Of a stretch of DNA of 64,000 nucleotides, positions 8,800-17,239 are shown in pieces. The stretch comes from Prevotella sp. oral taxon 475 (GTDB taxonomy: Bacteria > Bacteroidota > Bacteroidia > Bacteroidales > Bacteroidaceae), in assembly GCF_018127805.1 (NCBI RefSeq), contig NZ_CP072334.1, positions 2,496,309-2,560,308 of the forward strand. Direction: 5' to 3'. The notes below the pieces were generated by a model. That model was given only the letters and a program-made list of their open reading frames with translations, was not told the origin of the DNA and did not search any database. The position numbers were made by a program, and so were the translations under genes. Positions within the stretch are counted from its first letter, which is position 1; each line of letters begins with the position of its first letter.

Positions 8800-8812
8800 A
8801 AAAATATCTTCT

Positions 8813-10276
8813 TCAATTCCTCCTCCTCAGATCCCATTTCACAAAATGCGCCACGAACAAAAGGATGAGTGCCGTGTTAGCTACGAGTGCCCAAAGGGTG
8901 GACAAATGTCGATTGGTATAGCCCATCAGGAAATAGAAAAAGGCAGCGATCGCCACATAAACAGCGATGCTCTTCAACGGATAAGCAATGGGATATTTAC
9001 GCTGACCCACCACATAACTCAGCACCATAGCCGTTGCATAGCCGGCGAATCCGGCCCAAGCGCAAGCCATATAGCCATAACGTGGCACAAAAAGAAGGTT
9101 CACTGCCACGAGCACCGCACAGCCGATGCCCGAGAAATAGGCCCCCCAGATAGTTTTATCGATGAGTTTATACCAGAACGAGAGATTGAAATACACGCCC
9201 ATCATCAGTTCGGCCGCCATCACGATAGGCACCACTCGCAGTCCGTCCCAATAGTCGCGACCGATGATATGACGCAAGATGTCCATATATCCCACCACCA
9301 CCAAGAAAGCCAACAGCGTAAAGATGATAAAATACTTCATTGCTTTAGCATAAGTTTCCCGGTTATCTTGGTCTTTGGCCTTACTGAAAACGAAAGGTTC
9401 ATAAGCATAACGGAAAGCCTGAGTAATCATCGCCATGATCATCGCAATCTTGCTGGCAGCCCCATAAATGCCCAATTGTGCATGCGCATCGTCCCCTTTG
9501 TAGATATAGGGAAAGAGGATTTTGTCGGCCGTTTGATTCAAGATACCGGCGATTCCGAGTATCAAGATAGGCATGCTATACGAGAGCATACGCCGCAGAA
9601 GCTGCCTGTCGAAGACGTATCGGAAGCCCGTCAGCTCCTTATAAAAGAAGAAAGTGATGGTAGCCGTGCAAGCCAAGTTGATGTAAAAGGCATATCCTGC
9701 GCCGACAGAAGGGTCGTAAACCCGTCCGATCACCTCGGGATAACTCCTGTAAAGAGCCGGAAAGACGAGGAAAAACAACAGGTTGAGCGCAATGTTGAGC
9801 ACGATAAAGAGCAGTTTGAGGGCTGCAAACTTCATCGGTCTTTTCTGATAACGCAGATAAGCAAAGGGAATACACTGAAAAGCATCTATGGCAACCACCA
9901 TCGCCATGACCCAAACGTAAGACGGATGACTGCCGTAGCCCATCGCCGAAGAGAGCGGCGAGAGGAACAACAGCACCAAAACGACGAACACTATCGACGT
10001 GGTCCCCACCGAAAGCAGAATGGTGGAATAGACCTTCGTGGGGTTTTCGCCGCTCTTATTGGCAAAACGGAAGAACGTAGTCTCCATTCCATAGGTCAGA
10101 ACAACGAGCAGCAACGCCGTGTAGGCATAGATATTGGTGATGACGCCATAGCCGCCACTGGCCGCTGTGAGAGCATCGGTGTAGAGCGGAACGAGCAGAT
10201 AGTTGAGGAATCTGCCTATAATGCTACTCATTCCATAGATGGCGGTATCTTTCGCCAGTGATTTTAAGTTTGCCAT
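8813..10276 (-). CDS. Polysaccharide/oligosaccharide flippase-like membrane protein (MOP superfamily)
   Basis: The 487-residue product is almost entirely hydrophobic, with about 12-14 predicted membrane segments. It starts MANLKSLAKDTAIYGMSSIIGRFLNYLLVPLYT, the typical opening of Wzx/RfbX-like lipopolysaccharide biosynthesis proteins. Such proteins flip undecaprenyl-linked oligosaccharides across the inner membrane for O-antigen, capsule or surface glycan assembly. No glycosyltransferase genes are adjacent, so it is an isolated flippase here. The frame is open to 10342, but the preferred start at 10276 fits the family N-terminus. The end of the gene abuts the 44-base minisatellite. Confidence 0.88.
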   Translation of the reverse strand: MANLKSLAKDTAIYGMSSIIGRFLNYLLVPLYTDALTAASGGYGVITNIYAYTALLLVVLTYGMETTFFRFANKSGENPTKVYSTILLSVGTTSIVFVVLVLLFLSPLSSAMGYGSHPSYVWVMAMVVAIDAFQCIPFAYLRYQKRPMKFAALKLLFIVLNIALNLLFFLVFPALYRSYPEVIGRVYDPSVGAGYAFYINLACTATITFFFYKELTGFRYVFDRQLLRRMLSYSMPILILGIAGILNQTADKILFPYIYKGDDAHAQLGIYGAASKIAMIMAMITQAFRYAYEPFVFSKAKDQDNRETYAKAMKYFIIFTLLAFLVVVGYMDILRHIIGRDYWDGLRVVPIVMAAELMMGVYFNLSFWYKLIDKTIWGAYFSGIGCAVLVAVNLLFVPRYGYMACAWAGFAGYATAMVLSYVVGQRKYPIAYPLKSIAVYVAIAAFFYFLMGYTNRHLSTLWALVANTALILLFVAHFVKWDLRRRN

Positions 10277-10380
10277 TGTTGCAGGATAAGGGTTGAAAAG
10301 GGAGGATCGGCGGTTGCAGAATAAGGAAATCGAACACCGCACCTATCTCTCTGATTATCAGTTTCTTACAAACTACATTT

Positions 10381-10464
10381 CAAAAGCTTAGCTTTTGCAA
10401 GCCATTTTCTTAGCTTTTGGAAGGCGTTTTCTTAGCTTTTGCACGCCGAAAGCTTAGCTCTTGC
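10381..10464. repeat. Interspersed CAAAAGCTAAG repeat cluster B
   Basis: Four units: a palindromic CAAAAGCTTAGCTTTTG, two inverted units (TTTTCTTAGCTTTTG) at 22-base spacing, and a diverged AAAGCTTAGCTCTTG. It lies between two minus-strand genes, upstream of the flippase and downstream of the SpmA-SpmB gene. Nothing else was seen in 10277-10517. Confidence 0.9.
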
Positions 10465-10517
10465 CCATCGGTCTGTCGATTTTACTGCGTTGACCATCAT
10501 GATTCACGTGTTGGTTG

Positions 10518-11750
10518 CTAAGCAAAGAAGAGATAACAGATGCCGATAGCCGCCACCACACCGGCCAGATCGGCCAGCAGTCCGCAAGCCACGGCATGGC
10601 GAGTGTGGCGTATTCCCACACTGCCGAAGTAGACAGCCAACACATAAAACGTTGTGTCGGTGCTGCCTTGGAAGATGCAACTGAGTCGACCTACAAAAGA
10701 ATCGGCCCCGTATGTGGTCATGGTGTCGATCATAATGCCCCGTGCGCCGGCTCCGGAAAGCGGTTTCATCAAGGCCGTGGGCAAAGCTTCCACGAAGTCG
10801 GTGCTACCTCCGCAGACGGCCACCGCCCAGCGAATGCCGCCCACCACGAGGTCCATCGCGCCCGATGCACGAAAAACGGCCACGCCTACGAGTATCGCCA
10901 CGAGATAGGGAATGATGCGAACGGCCGTCTGAAAACCCTCTTTCGCCCCCTCGATAAAGGTGTCGTAGACGTTGATACGCCGCCATACGCCCGCCAGAAT
11001 AAAGGCCACGATGATGCTCATCAGTAGGATATTGGCCACGCTGGTGCTGAAAAGGTTGATCTGCTGCTTGTCCATCTGGCCGAATCCCCAGATGATGGCA
11101 CTCACCATCGCACAGGCTCCCAACAACGCGAAGAGCACTTTGAGGTTGAGAAGGTTGATTTTCTGATAAATCGAAGTCACCACAATACCGGCCAAAGTGG
11201 AGAAAAATGTGGCCAACAAGATGGGAATAAAGATGTCGGTAGGTTGTTCTGCACCCAACTGTGCACGATAGGCCATGATGCTGACCGGTATCAATGTGAG
11301 ACCCGATGTGTTGAGAACCAGGAACATGATCATCGGGTTGCTGGCCGTATCTTTCTTCCGATTGAGGGTTTGCAGCTGCTCCATGGCTTTCAGTCCCAAA
11401 GGCGTGGCGGCGTTATCCAGGCCTAACATATTGGCTGCGATGTTCATAAAGATACTGCCCGTTACGGGATGACCCTTCGGAACATCGGGGAACAATCGCG
11501 AGAAAACCGGACTTAATCCTCGGGCCAGGGCGTTGATCACGCCTCCTCGTTCGCCTATTTTCATCACTCCGAGCCAAAGCGAGAGGATGCCCGTTAGTCC
11601 GATGGAGATTTCAAAGGCCTTTTTCGACATTTCGAAGGTGCCGTCCATCATCGCGGGAAATACCGTTGCGTCGCCCATCAGCACGAGTCTGAACAATGCT
11701 ACAACAAAGGCAATGATGAAAAAAGAAATCCAAATATAATTGAGAACCAT
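10518..11750 (-). CDS. SpmA-SpmB fusion, nucleoside-recognition (Gate) domain membrane protein
   Basis: The 410-residue membrane protein contains two similar halves. The first has SLWLGVMKIGERGGVINALARGLSPVFSRLFPDVP and the MNIAANMLGLDNAATPLGLKAM motif of spore maturation protein A. The second has FIEGAKEGFQTAVRIIPYLVAILVGVAVFRASG and GSTDTTFYVLAVYFGSVGIRHTRHA of spore maturation protein B. In Bacillus these are separate genes; fused forms are common in non-sporulating Bacteroidota, where the function is not established and transport of a small molecule is suspected. The gene stands alone between an inverted repeat and repeat cluster B. The reading frame is complete with a plausible ATG at 11750. 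Confidence 0.9.
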   Translation of the reverse strand: MVLNYIWISFFIIAFVVALFRLVLMGDATVFPAMMDGTFEMSKKAFEISIGLTGILSLWLGVMKIGERGGVINALARGLSPVFSRLFPDVPKGHPVTGSIFMNIAANMLGLDNAATPLGLKAMEQLQTLNRKKDTASNPMIMFLVLNTSGLTLIPVSIMAYRAQLGAEQPTDIFIPILLATFFSTLAGIVVTSIYQKINLLNLKVLFALLGACAMVSAIIWGFGQMDKQQINLFSTSVANILLMSIIVAFILAGVWRRINVYDTFIEGAKEGFQTAVRIIPYLVAILVGVAVFRASGAMDLVVGGIRWAVAVCGGSTDFVEALPTALMKPLSGAGARGIMIDTMTTYGADSFVGRLSCIFQGSTDTTFYVLAVYFGSVGIRHTRHAVACGLLADLAGVVAAIGICYLFFA

Positions 11751-11779
11751 CTTCTTGCTGTTTTGCTGTTAGGGAAAAT

Positions 11780-11860
11780 GAACTGAGGAGTCAAAGAGTG
11801 AAGGATGTGTCTTCACTCCTTTCACTCCTCAACTCCTTCACGTCTAAATTCCCTCAGTTC
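11780..11860. terminator. Nested inverted repeat of GAGTGAA type
   Basis: GAACTGAGG at 11780-11788 pairs with CCTCAGTTC at 11852-11860, and inside it GAGTGAAG (11796-11803) pairs with CTTCACTC (11811-11818). The outer right arm includes the stop codon of the metalloprotease gene (11854-11856). It may end that transcript before the SpmA-SpmB gene. The sequence is related to the GAGTGAAAGGAGT repeats at 8.4-8.8 kb. Confidence 0.55.
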
Positions 11861-14352
11861 ACCTTTGTTCTTCTGTCTTTAATCAGTTGGATCTGCTGCA
11901 ATAAGTCTTTGATGTGCAAAGCCTGAATTCCCGAAGCCGCAGACATCTGCCCTTTCAAATAATTCTCCAGCTTATCAAGATGCGCAGCCACATAAAGCAA
12001 CGCGTCGCTGTTATAAGCCGCAGCACTGCGACCTGCCTTATCTTTCTCCGTTGGGTTGAGCAATCGATTCAGATTCTCCACATACTGCCGTTGTAAAGCT
12101 CGCCGCGTGATGTTCTTCATCTCGTCGGCCGCATTGGCAGAAGTCCATACTTGCGCAAAGAGATCATTCAGATAGTCGGGCAAACGATAGGCCTTTGCCG
12201 AGCGTTGCGAGTCGTTATAAATAGTATTGAGCATGGCAGCCGTCATCGTTACGTCCAAAACCGACTTCTGAAGTGTGTTGAGTTCGCCCTGAACATCAAT
12301 GCCCGTCTTCTCCGTTATCGCCATGGGGTAGAGCCAAAGCGGAGCATCGAACACCTGTCGGCCCAGATATTCGAGAGCCTCCTTCTGCTTCTTGGCCGGT
12401 GCTATCTCGTAAGGAGCTCGTCCAGGCAGGTTGTTGAGGTATCGTCCGCCTAAGTTTTTCATCACATGCCGCATGTAACGGGTAAACTGTTGACGAACGT
12501 TGGCATACATTTCTCTAAGATGATCGTACCGTCCGTTGGTTTGTTGCGTCCACACGGGCAAGCCAGCCACCACACGTTTGAGGTTTTTCACCCCATAGTC
12601 GCTGGCTTTTACATTGTCGTCGCCCAAGTCTTCGGTTTGCGCACGCGGGTCTTCGTTCTTGCCTTCGCCGCCGAACCACAAGCGCGGATTTTGCGAAAGG
12701 ATAGCCGTCGTCTCGGTCATGAGCTTCTCTTTCTCCTCAAACTCATCTTTAAATTCAGGTCGATACTGATAGCCCCACTTAATGGCCCACTTGTCGTAGT
12801 CGTTGATTCGGGGGAAGAGACCTTGCTCTCCGATGTGGTCTTCGGGCTGAGCCACGTAGTTGAATCGGGCATAATCCATGATCGAAGCCGTGTGTCCGTG
12901 TTTCTCCACCCAAGCCTTATCGCGTAGTTTCTCAACAGGCGTAGCGTGACTGGCGCCCATATTGTGACGAAGGCCCAAAGTATGGCCCACCTCGTGCGAG
13001 GAAACAAAACGGATCAGCTGCCCCATCAGCTTCTCATCGAAGTCCATTTGCTGCGCACGTCTGTCCAATGGACCGCACTGCGTCATGTACCACTTCGTCA
13101 AAAGGTTCATCACATTGTGATACCAACAGATGTGACTCTCGATGATTTCGCCGCTACGAGGATCTTTTACATGAGGTCCGTAAGCATTCTCGGCCTCCGA
13201 AGGCAAGTAGCGCAGCACGCAATAGCGAGCGTCGTCCAGGCTCATGGTCGGGTCGTTGGGCCACTCTTTGCCCACGATAGCATTCTTAAAGCCGGCCGCT
13301 TCGAAAGCAACGTTCCAGTCATTGATACCTTTTATCAGATAGGGCACCCACTTCTTGGGCGTGGCCGGGTCGATATAATAGACAATAGGTTGAACGGGCT
13401 CCACCAGTTCACCGCGCAAATACCTCTTGACATCTTTCGGAACCAGTCGGTAACGCGAGATAAACAACTCGCGTTGACTTTTGTGTTGCCGGTCGGAGAA
13501 GAGCGTCAGAGGCGTTGTGAAATAGCCTACGCGCTCGTCCCACAGTCTTCTTCGCATCGGTTCTTTGGGCAACACGACGATAGAAGTATTCAGAGCGAGC
13601 GTCAAACTCCCCGTGCCCGATGCCCGTGACGTACCAATCGTGGCACCATAGGTGCGTGTCGTCATCACCTCCACATTGATCGGATAAGTCTTGATGGTGT
13701 CTACAAAGGTGCGATCGGTCTGTTGTCCGCTCAACTTAGCTTTGGTTGCAATCCGTTTATTGATGCCGACGATGTTGTTGTCTCGCACAAAAAACGAGGT
13801 CACATCAATGAGATTCATCCCCGGATGAGGGTTTTTACCGATGACAGGAAAGGCTGCCACGATAGGATCGGCCGTGCTTTGCTTGAGCGTTTGGTAAATG
13901 CGGTCGTTCGAATTGGCCTCTTGTGTGCGCACGAAAGCCCTGAGCAGCATCGTCTTCTCGTCGCGTTTCTCGAAGTAGACGGTCTCATCGTTCACCTTCT
14001 CTCCACTGAAAACGCCGAAACCTTGCGGCACACTGGCAAAGCGGGTCACAGCCAAGAGATAACGACCGATGAGCGAATCGGGCACCTCGAAATACCATTT
14101 ATCTTTGATATGCCGAACGGTGAACAAACCTTTCACCACCGTTCCGCTGTCTTTCATCAATTTTTCATACTCGTTTTCCTTTTTCTTCGCCTCGACAGCA
14201 GGTGCTTTTTTCGCGCCCGCACTGTCTGTTTTGGTCGTCTGGGCCGTCGTATCGTTCTGTGCCACCGACTCTTTTACGCTCCCGGCATAAGCCGAACAAG
14301 CCAGAACCACTACCGAAAACGCCACCGCCCACTTCTTGTTGATATGCATCAT
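11854..14352 (-). CDS. Secreted zinc-dependent metalloprotease (DUF5117/DUF5118 type)
   Basis: The protein of about 832 residues has a signal peptide (MMHINKKWAVAFSVVVLACSAYAG) and a low-complexity linker rich in Thr, Ala and Lys. A large N-terminal domain precedes a metzincin-like zinc motif HEVGHTLGLRHN near residue 452. This arrangement matches the Bacteroidota 'zinc-dependent metalloprotease' family with DUF5117 and DUF5118 domains. It is probably periplasmic or surface-exposed and degrades proteins for nutrition. The frame is open to 14463, but that extension has no signal peptide at its front; ATG 14352 (or the adjacent 14349) places the signal peptide first and follows an AAGG stretch. 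Confidence 0.88.
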   Translation of the reverse strand: MMHINKKWAVAFSVVVLACSAYAGSVKESVAQNDTTAQTTKTDSAGAKKAPAVEAKKKENEYEKLMKDSGTVVKGLFTVRHIKDKWYFEVPDSLIGRYLLAVTRFASVPQGFGVFSGEKVNDETVYFEKRDEKTMLLRAFVRTQEANSNDRIYQTLKQSTADPIVAAFPVIGKNPHPGMNLIDVTSFFVRDNNIVGINKRIATKAKLSGQQTDRTFVDTIKTYPINVEVMTTRTYGATIGTSRASGTGSLTLALNTSIVVLPKEPMRRRLWDERVGYFTTPLTLFSDRQHKSQRELFISRYRLVPKDVKRYLRGELVEPVQPIVYYIDPATPKKWVPYLIKGINDWNVAFEAAGFKNAIVGKEWPNDPTMSLDDARYCVLRYLPSEAENAYGPHVKDPRSGEIIESHICWYHNVMNLLTKWYMTQCGPLDRRAQQMDFDEKLMGQLIRFVSSHEVGHTLGLRHNMGASHATPVEKLRDKAWVEKHGHTASIMDYARFNYVAQPEDHIGEQGLFPRINDYDKWAIKWGYQYRPEFKDEFEEKEKLMTETTAILSQNPRLWFGGEGKNEDPRAQTEDLGDDNVKASDYGVKNLKRVVAGLPVWTQQTNGRYDHLREMYANVRQQFTRYMRHVMKNLGGRYLNNLPGRAPYEIAPAKKQKEALEYLGRQVFDAPLWLYPMAITEKTGIDVQGELNTLQKSVLDVTMTAAMLNTIYNDSQRSAKAYRLPDYLNDLFAQVWTSANAADEMKNITRRALQRQYVENLNRLLNPTEKDKAGRSAAAYNSDALLYVAAHLDKLENYLKGQMSAASGIQALHIKDLLQQIQLIKDRRTKVN

Positions 14353-14534
14353 ATTGCCTTTTTTAAGTCTAAAAACGATTTCCTTGCGCACAGCCATCTC
14401 TGTCCGCGGCGTCTTTCTGCTCACACCATCACGGCCGGAAATGCCCCATAGTCCCTTCATCAACCAACCGAAGGCCTTCCGCCAAACATAAAAGTGTTGT
14501 TCACCTTATCTAAAAGGAGAAGACAAAAGACGTG

Positions 14535-14542
14535 CAAAGATA
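14535..14542 (-). promoter_or_regulatory. Candidate -7 promoter element of the metalloprotease gene
   Basis: On the minus strand this reads TATCTTTG, a match to TAnnTTTG. Transcription would start near 14528 and give a leader of about 175 bases. No TTTG was found at the -33 position, so the call is tentative. The gap 14353-14816 otherwise holds only repeat cluster C. Confidence 0.4.
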
Positions 14543-14677
14543 ATGATTTTCGGTCGAATTTCTCCACCTGTCGCCCATAAAACGCCTCCTTCCCGTCCCT
14601 CTCTTCCCTCACCTTTCGTCCTCTCTTTCCATCTGCTTTCAACCATTTGGTAGTCAAGCCCTTAGAAAAGCACGTTG

Positions 14678-14760
14678 CGAAAGCTAAGAAAACGCAGGCT
14701 AAAAGCTAAGAAAATGAAATGCAAAAGCTAAGAAAACGCTGTGCGTTTTCTTAGCTTTTG
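14678..14760. repeat. Interspersed CAAAAGCTAAG repeat cluster C with perfect hairpin
   Basis: Three direct units (GAAAGCTAAGAAAACGC, TAAAAGCTAAGAAAATG, CAAAAGCTAAGAAAACGC) are followed by one inverted unit. The last pair forms a perfect 18-bp stem (14722-14739 with 14743-14760) with a TGT loop, the same loop as in cluster A. It sits between two minus-strand genes. Confidence 0.92.
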
Positions 14761-14816
14761 TCGTGTAACCCCAGGTCTATCGATGAGCGAAGACCGACAT
14801 AGGGCACAAAGAATCG

Positions 14817-15731
14817 TTATTCGGCCACTACCGGACGAATAGAATCGCCGCAGCGACAGTTCTCGCCATTGGTGTAGTAAACATCATCATTGTCGAACGT
14901 CAGACTGCAAGCATAGTCTTTATCCTCTCCAAACAGGATGGAAGAGAAGTAATATCCGCCGTATCCGGCATATCTTACAGCCTTCGTATTGTCGTATCGA
15001 GAACCCGCACAAGGCAGAAACAGACCTTTGGAAAGGTCTTCCGAGGTCAGTGCTTTAGGGAATCGAATCGTCATGGGAAACTCTCCCTCGCCCGGTTCGG
15101 TCACCAAATAGCCGTAGATGCGGTTGGTTCCGTCTACGATGACGTAGCCAAACTGCCACTTTCCGCGCTGTGCCAGGTCTTGAATCTCGGTATAACGCGG
15201 CAGTCGATACTGGCCCTTGGTGGCCCAATAGGCAATGTCGCCAAAGGTGGCTTGAGAGAAATCGGTGGTCTCATTCAAGAATTGATCGTCCGTATACATC
15301 TTTCCGGCGATGTCTTTCTTCGTCGTATTTCCATACACCGCAGCCGAATAGGTGAGCGCATTGCTGCCGCAGACGCCGAAGTTGAAGTGGTCTATCTGGT
15401 CGTCGGCCTGCATAATGGTGTGGTTATAGGCCTCGGTCGAGTTTCGATGAATCCCGTAACGGGGTTTGAAATAGTCCCACTGATGGTCGGCTATCTTCCA
15501 TGTGCCCTTGTCGTATTGCAAGTTTCCCGTGGCCCACTTCACTCCGAAGAGAGTGACATACTGCGTGGTCGACTGCGAAGAACCGCTCGTTTCGAAGCTG
15601 ATGCCTTCGATGTCGTCGGCCGGAATCTCCACCACCTCGCCTCCTTTTTTGGCGATTTTCATCTTGTAGGTTTGTGCAGAAAGGGTGGTAAAGGTGAAAG
15701 AAAGGATGAAAGCGTATAGATATTTTTTCAT
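14817..15731 (-). CDS. Secreted protein with FISUMP-like C-terminal domain
   Basis: The 304-residue product has a signal peptide (MKKYLYAFILSFTFTTLSAQ) and a short segment ending IPADDIEGISFET, common at the N-terminus of Prevotella surface proteins. The remainder contains WATGNL, YWATKGQYRLPRYTEIQDL, GYYFSSI and a terminal GDSIRPVVAE. These words resemble the Fibrobacter major paralogous (FISUMP/TIGR02145) or related fold of secreted proteins, but the match is by eye. Function is unknown, perhaps ligand binding. It is the last gene of a minus-strand run that begins with the SusC/SusD and M16 protease genes and lies 47 bases after the next gene upstream. Confidence 0.7.
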   Translation of the reverse strand: MKKYLYAFILSFTFTTLSAQTYKMKIAKKGGEVVEIPADDIEGISFETSGSSQSTTQYVTLFGVKWATGNLQYDKGTWKIADHQWDYFKPRYGIHRNSTEAYNHTIMQADDQIDHFNFGVCGSNALTYSAAVYGNTTKKDIAGKMYTDDQFLNETTDFSQATFGDIAYWATKGQYRLPRYTEIQDLAQRGKWQFGYVIVDGTNRIYGYLVTEPGEGEFPMTIRFPKALTSEDLSKGLFLPCAGSRYDNTKAVRYAGYGGYYFSSILFGEDKDYACSLTFDNDDVYYTNGENCRCGDSIRPVVAE

Positions 15732-15778
15732 TTTCGTTGTTGTTTTAAGTTGTGAATCACTGCGTTTGTTCTCGTCGA

Positions 15779-16279
15779 TTATTGATTGTTAACGGCCACT
15801 TTCAGGTTGCCGGCCGGCGTGCAGAGCACATAGATGCCGGAAGGACTGGCAGAAAGGTCGATGTCGAGCCGCCCGTCGGCCGACGAACGACCCTTGAACA
15901 CCTCTCGACCGTCTATCGTCACTACGCGGACAGCTGCTCCGGCGGAGAGTCCACTCAGGCGAATGTGCCCCTCGGAAAAGTCTGTCTGCGGCTTGCCGGC
16001 ACGCTGTTCGGTCGGTGTAGAGAGGCCCGTCGTCGTGCTTTCCACGCTGAACGTGTAGCGAACCACGTCTGCCAAGGCCGCCGTAATACTCTTCCCGGCA
16101 GTAGAAGCAGTCATGTTTCCGCCCGAAAAGGAAAGTTGAGGCTTGGCAGAAAGAGCAAATTCAGCCTTCGTTCCGTCGCGAAGTTCGATGCAAAAGAACT
16201 TCACTGCCTCGGCCGCTCGCATGCTGAAAGGCGTGAGAAGCCAACCGAGCAAAAGTAAATAAATCAGTTTTCTGTTCAT
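15779..16279 (-). CDS. Small secreted protein with Por/T9SS-like C-terminal tail
   Basis: The 166-residue product begins with a signal peptide (MNRKLIYLLLLGWLLTPFSMRAAEA). It is followed by ELRDGTKAEFALSAKPQLSF, an N-terminal segment often seen in Prevotella surface proteins. The C-terminal part (IRLSGLSAGAAVRVVTIDGREVFKG to SGIYVLCTPAGNLKVAV) resembles type-A sorting domains used by the type IX secretion system. Almost nothing separates the two ends, so the exported cargo is very short. Start ATG 16279 was chosen over the longer frame because the signal peptide follows directly. Function is unknown; it is transcribed with the ChaN-like and M16 genes. Confidence 0.68.
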   Translation of the reverse strand: MNRKLIYLLLLGWLLTPFSMRAAEAVKFFCIELRDGTKAEFALSAKPQLSFSGGNMTASTAGKSITAALADVVRYTFSVESTTTGLSTPTEQRAGKPQTDFSEGHIRLSGLSAGAAVRVVTIDGREVFKGRSSADGRLDIDLSASPSGIYVLCTPAGNLKVAVNNQ

Positions 16280-16351
16280 TTTTGTTGATTTTATAAATTG
16301 AAATAGAATATTTTGATGCATTGAAAAAAGAGAGCTTGGGCAACCATCGCT

Positions 16352-17239
16352 TTAGTAAGACATGCTCATGTCTTCGGGCACGCAGATGTAAAAGTCGGCC
16401 AAGCTCTTGTAATCAGGCTCCAGTCGCGACACGTCTTCTTGCCGCACAGCCCGCAAGGTCTTGATGGTGGTGCCCGGACGGTAACGTAACAAATAGGGAA
16501 TAATGCCTTCCCGCTGGTCTGAATGATAGCTGCCGTTGATGTGCAGCATCTTTCCGCGTAGATTTTTTGAGATATGCCAGGCCATCGTGGCATCTTTCAA
16601 GGCCTGGGCTTGGGCCATTCGTTCGGGATTGGCTTCTTTATTCTTACCCATCAGTCCCATCAAAGCGAATCCTGAGGTTGCGTTCGCATTGGCAACATAG
16701 GGTATCGGCAACGGCGGAAGATAGCTCTTGGCCTCCGCCGACAACGAATCGAGATACGCCCAGCCACGGTTCTTCACCACATTGGCATACCGTCGCGGCA
16801 CGTTCGTCGCTATGAGACGCACGTTTTGCTCCTTCAGAAAGGTCACAAGCGGAGCGTAGTCGGTGCTGTAGTTGGGCCAAAGGCGCATCTCGGCTTCAAA
16901 ACGATCAGACGAAATCACACCGTGCATATACTCATCGAGTATCAACTGATTGTCGGCTTCGAACATTTCCATGCCCACCGCTAAGTCTTGACCGTGCATT
17001 CGGTACAGATCTTCGAGCAATTTCAGCTCCAACCAATGGGTCATGGCACAGTTGTGCATCTCGCCAAAGAAGACAACGTCGGGCAAAGCGAGCGCTTTCA
17101 CCAACGTTTGATAAGAGATCTCCCGACCGTTGGCATCGAACAGCCGATAAGCCACAGGCGTTTTCTGTGCCCATATCAGATGGATGGGCAGCAGCAACAG
17201 AGAGAGCAAGAGGGGTTTGAAAAGAGAGAAGGGTTTCAT
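16352..17239 (-). CDS. ChaN-like haem-binding/TIKI-superfamily secreted protein
   Basis: The 295-residue protein has a signal peptide ending near residue 24 and then VVFFGEMHNCAMTHWLELKLLEDL (Glu60, His62, His68), the conserved opening of the ChaN/DUF399 family. A central helical region includes VGMEMFEADNQL, and LHINGSYHSDQREGI near residue 237 supplies a second conserved His motif. Campylobacter ChaN is a haem-binding protein linked to iron uptake, and the broader TIKI/EreA/PrsW-like group includes metal-dependent proteases. The start overlaps the stop of the M16 protease gene by four bases (ATGA), which indicates coupled translation and a shared role. Haem or iron handling after import is the preferred inference. 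Confidence 0.82.
   Translation of the reverse strand: MKPFSLFKPLLLSLLLLPIHLIWAQKTPVAYRLFDANGREISYQTLVKALALPDVVFFGEMHNCAMTHWLELKLLEDLYRMHGQDLAVGMEMFEADNQLILDEYMHGVISSDRFEAEMRLWPNYSTDYAPLVTFLKEQNVRLIATNVPRRYANVVKNRGWAYLDSLSAEAKSYLPPLPIPYVANANATSGFALMGLMGKNKEANPERMAQAQALKDATMAWHISKNLRGKMLHINGSYHSDQREGIIPYLLRYRPGTTIKTLRAVRQEDVSRLEPDYKSLADFYICVPEDMSMSY

Noticed and set aside
8493..8868. Overlapping plus-strand frames with repeated FHSWICLHSF and TPGFVFTP phrases
   Set aside because: They are translations of the 44-base minisatellite. The unit length is not divisible by three, so frames rotate between copies and no signal or domain exists.
8672..10261. Open frame of 529 codons on the plus strand over the minisatellite and flippase gene
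   Set aside because: It begins inside the 44-base repeat and continues antisense to a clear membrane protein; the translation is His/Arg/Gln-rich and unlike a real protein.
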